The notes beneath the pieces were generated by a model. The model did no database searches and was not told where the DNA came from. It saw only the letters and a program-made list of their open reading frames with translations. DNA of 5,464 bases, taken from positions 1-5,464 of the forward strand of contig DPAC01000125.1 of the NCBI GenBank assembly GCA_003517675.1, read 5' to 3'. This document shows positions 5,027 through 5,464 of the stretch, one piece after another (position 1 is the stretch's first letter; each line of letters starts with the position of its first letter). Position numbers and translations under genes: made by a program. This stretch comes from Porphyromonadaceae bacterium (GTDB taxonomy: Bacteria; Bacteroidota; Bacteroidia; Bacteroidales; Dysgonomonadaceae).

Positions 5027-5464
5027 CTACCTGTTATGGATGGTTGTTCCCGGCCAGTCGTCCGTACGGAAGGGAGTTGCAGGGAGACCCTCTTCGTTCA
5101 CCAGGTTGCACCCGGGATTGTCGGCCCAGGCGTAACGTACCGCGATGGGGAAGGGCACCTTAGGTGAGTGCACCACCACCTCATCCCCTTCGATGAGCGC
5201 CTCTGCCCAGTGGAAGATTTTATCGGGGCCGGCGATGGAGAACCCTCTCAGTTCCCTACCTTCTTTGATGGCCGGTCGGCTTGGGGAGGGTTTGAAATAG
5301 ATTCTGATCCTGCCATCCTCAATCCGGTATGAGTCGTATAGAGGCCCCTCCGCCACGATATCCTGCCCGTAGGTGTGGCGCAACGCCTGCAGTGCCAGCC
5401 GCTTACCCACATCCTGTTTATTCTTGGGGTGGATATCCTTCGCATCACCAATATCGATGGTGAC
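5027..5464 (-). CDS. Sialate O-acetylesterase, C-terminal part
   Basis: The frame is open to the right edge of the window and stops at TAG 5027-5029; 145 residues are visible and the N-terminal part, including the nucleophile Ser, lies outside. A GTG at 5410 is in frame but sits inside the conserved domain, so it is not the start. Seen: DIGDAKDIHPKNKQDVGKRL near the visible beginning, carrying the presumed catalytic His of the SGNH-type fold, followed by a beta-rich C-terminal domain (FSIAGPDKIFHWAEALIEGD) and the family signature VRYAWADNPGCNLVNEEGLPATPFRTDDWPG. Known: these enzymes, usually 450-690 residues, remove O-acetyl groups from sialic acids or other acetylated glycans and are usually periplasmic in Bacteroidota glycan-foraging loci. 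It converges on the chimeric ORF, with its terminator between them. Identity is firm; the exact substrate (sialic acid versus plant acetyl-xylan) cannot be told from this part. Confidence 0.92.
   Translation of the reverse strand, partial: VTIDIGDAKDIHPKNKQDVGKRLALQALRHTYGQDIVAEGPLYDSYRIEDGRIRIYFKPSPSRPAIKEGRELRGFSIAGPDKIFHWAEALIEGDEVVVHSPKVPFPIAVRYAWADNPGCNLVNEEGLPATPFRTDDWPGTTIHNR

Noticed and set aside
1..5464. CRISPR array, tRNA, rRNA, insertion sequence or transposase
   Set aside because: No regularly spaced repeats, no cloverleaf or rRNA-like stretch and no transposase motif were seen. The only long repeat is the 57-bp pair.

Overview
The window reads as chromosomal DNA from a Bacteroidota bacterium, most likely order Bacteroidales. 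The order-level call is an inference from remembered protein style: a cupin of the kind found behind carboxymuconolactone decarboxylase (CMD) domains, a sialate O-acetylesterase, a DUF6496 protein and a LigD ordered phosphoesterase-ligase-polymerase. Strong Shine-Dalgarno sites are also lacking. Both ends cut through genes.

Layout from left to right. 1-444 (+) is the C-terminal end of a cupin protein, probably the tail of a CMD-cupin fusion. 568-1257 (-) is an intact DUF421/YetF-like membrane protein with an added C-terminal zinc ribbon. 1444-1650 (+) is a small lysine-rich DUF6496 protein. 1745-1945 (-) is a short Cys-rich DUF326-type copper-binding protein that appears to lack its middle. 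2015-2212 (-) is a CsbD-like stress protein. 2424-4794 (+) is a wrecked non-homologous end-joining (NHEJ) locus: the first 33 codons of ku run straight into the middle of the LigD phosphoesterase domain, and the remaining ligD frame carries two frameshifts and two in-frame TAG codons. 4824-5021 (+) is a chimeric remnant, a signal peptide joined to a copy of the cupin tail from the left end. 5027-5464 (-) is the C-terminal part of a sialate O-acetylesterase, with a strong terminator hairpin just beyond its stop codon.

The intact middle genes (DUF421, DUF6496, CsbD) plus DUF326 resemble a small envelope/stress-response cassette. Ku and LigD would have added double-strand-break repair to it, but as read here neither can be made as a working protein. 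A perfect 57-bp direct repeat (373-429 and 4923-4979) brackets the whole cassette.

The most striking theme is several gene-internal junctions within 5.5 kb: ku/ligD, the DUF326 gene, and the signal peptide/cupin-tail chimera. I see no new intact system. The main question is whether this is real decay and rearrangement of an NHEJ/stress island or an assembly or sequencing artefact. The exact 57-bp repeat and the homopolymer frameshift make raw-read checks worthwhile.
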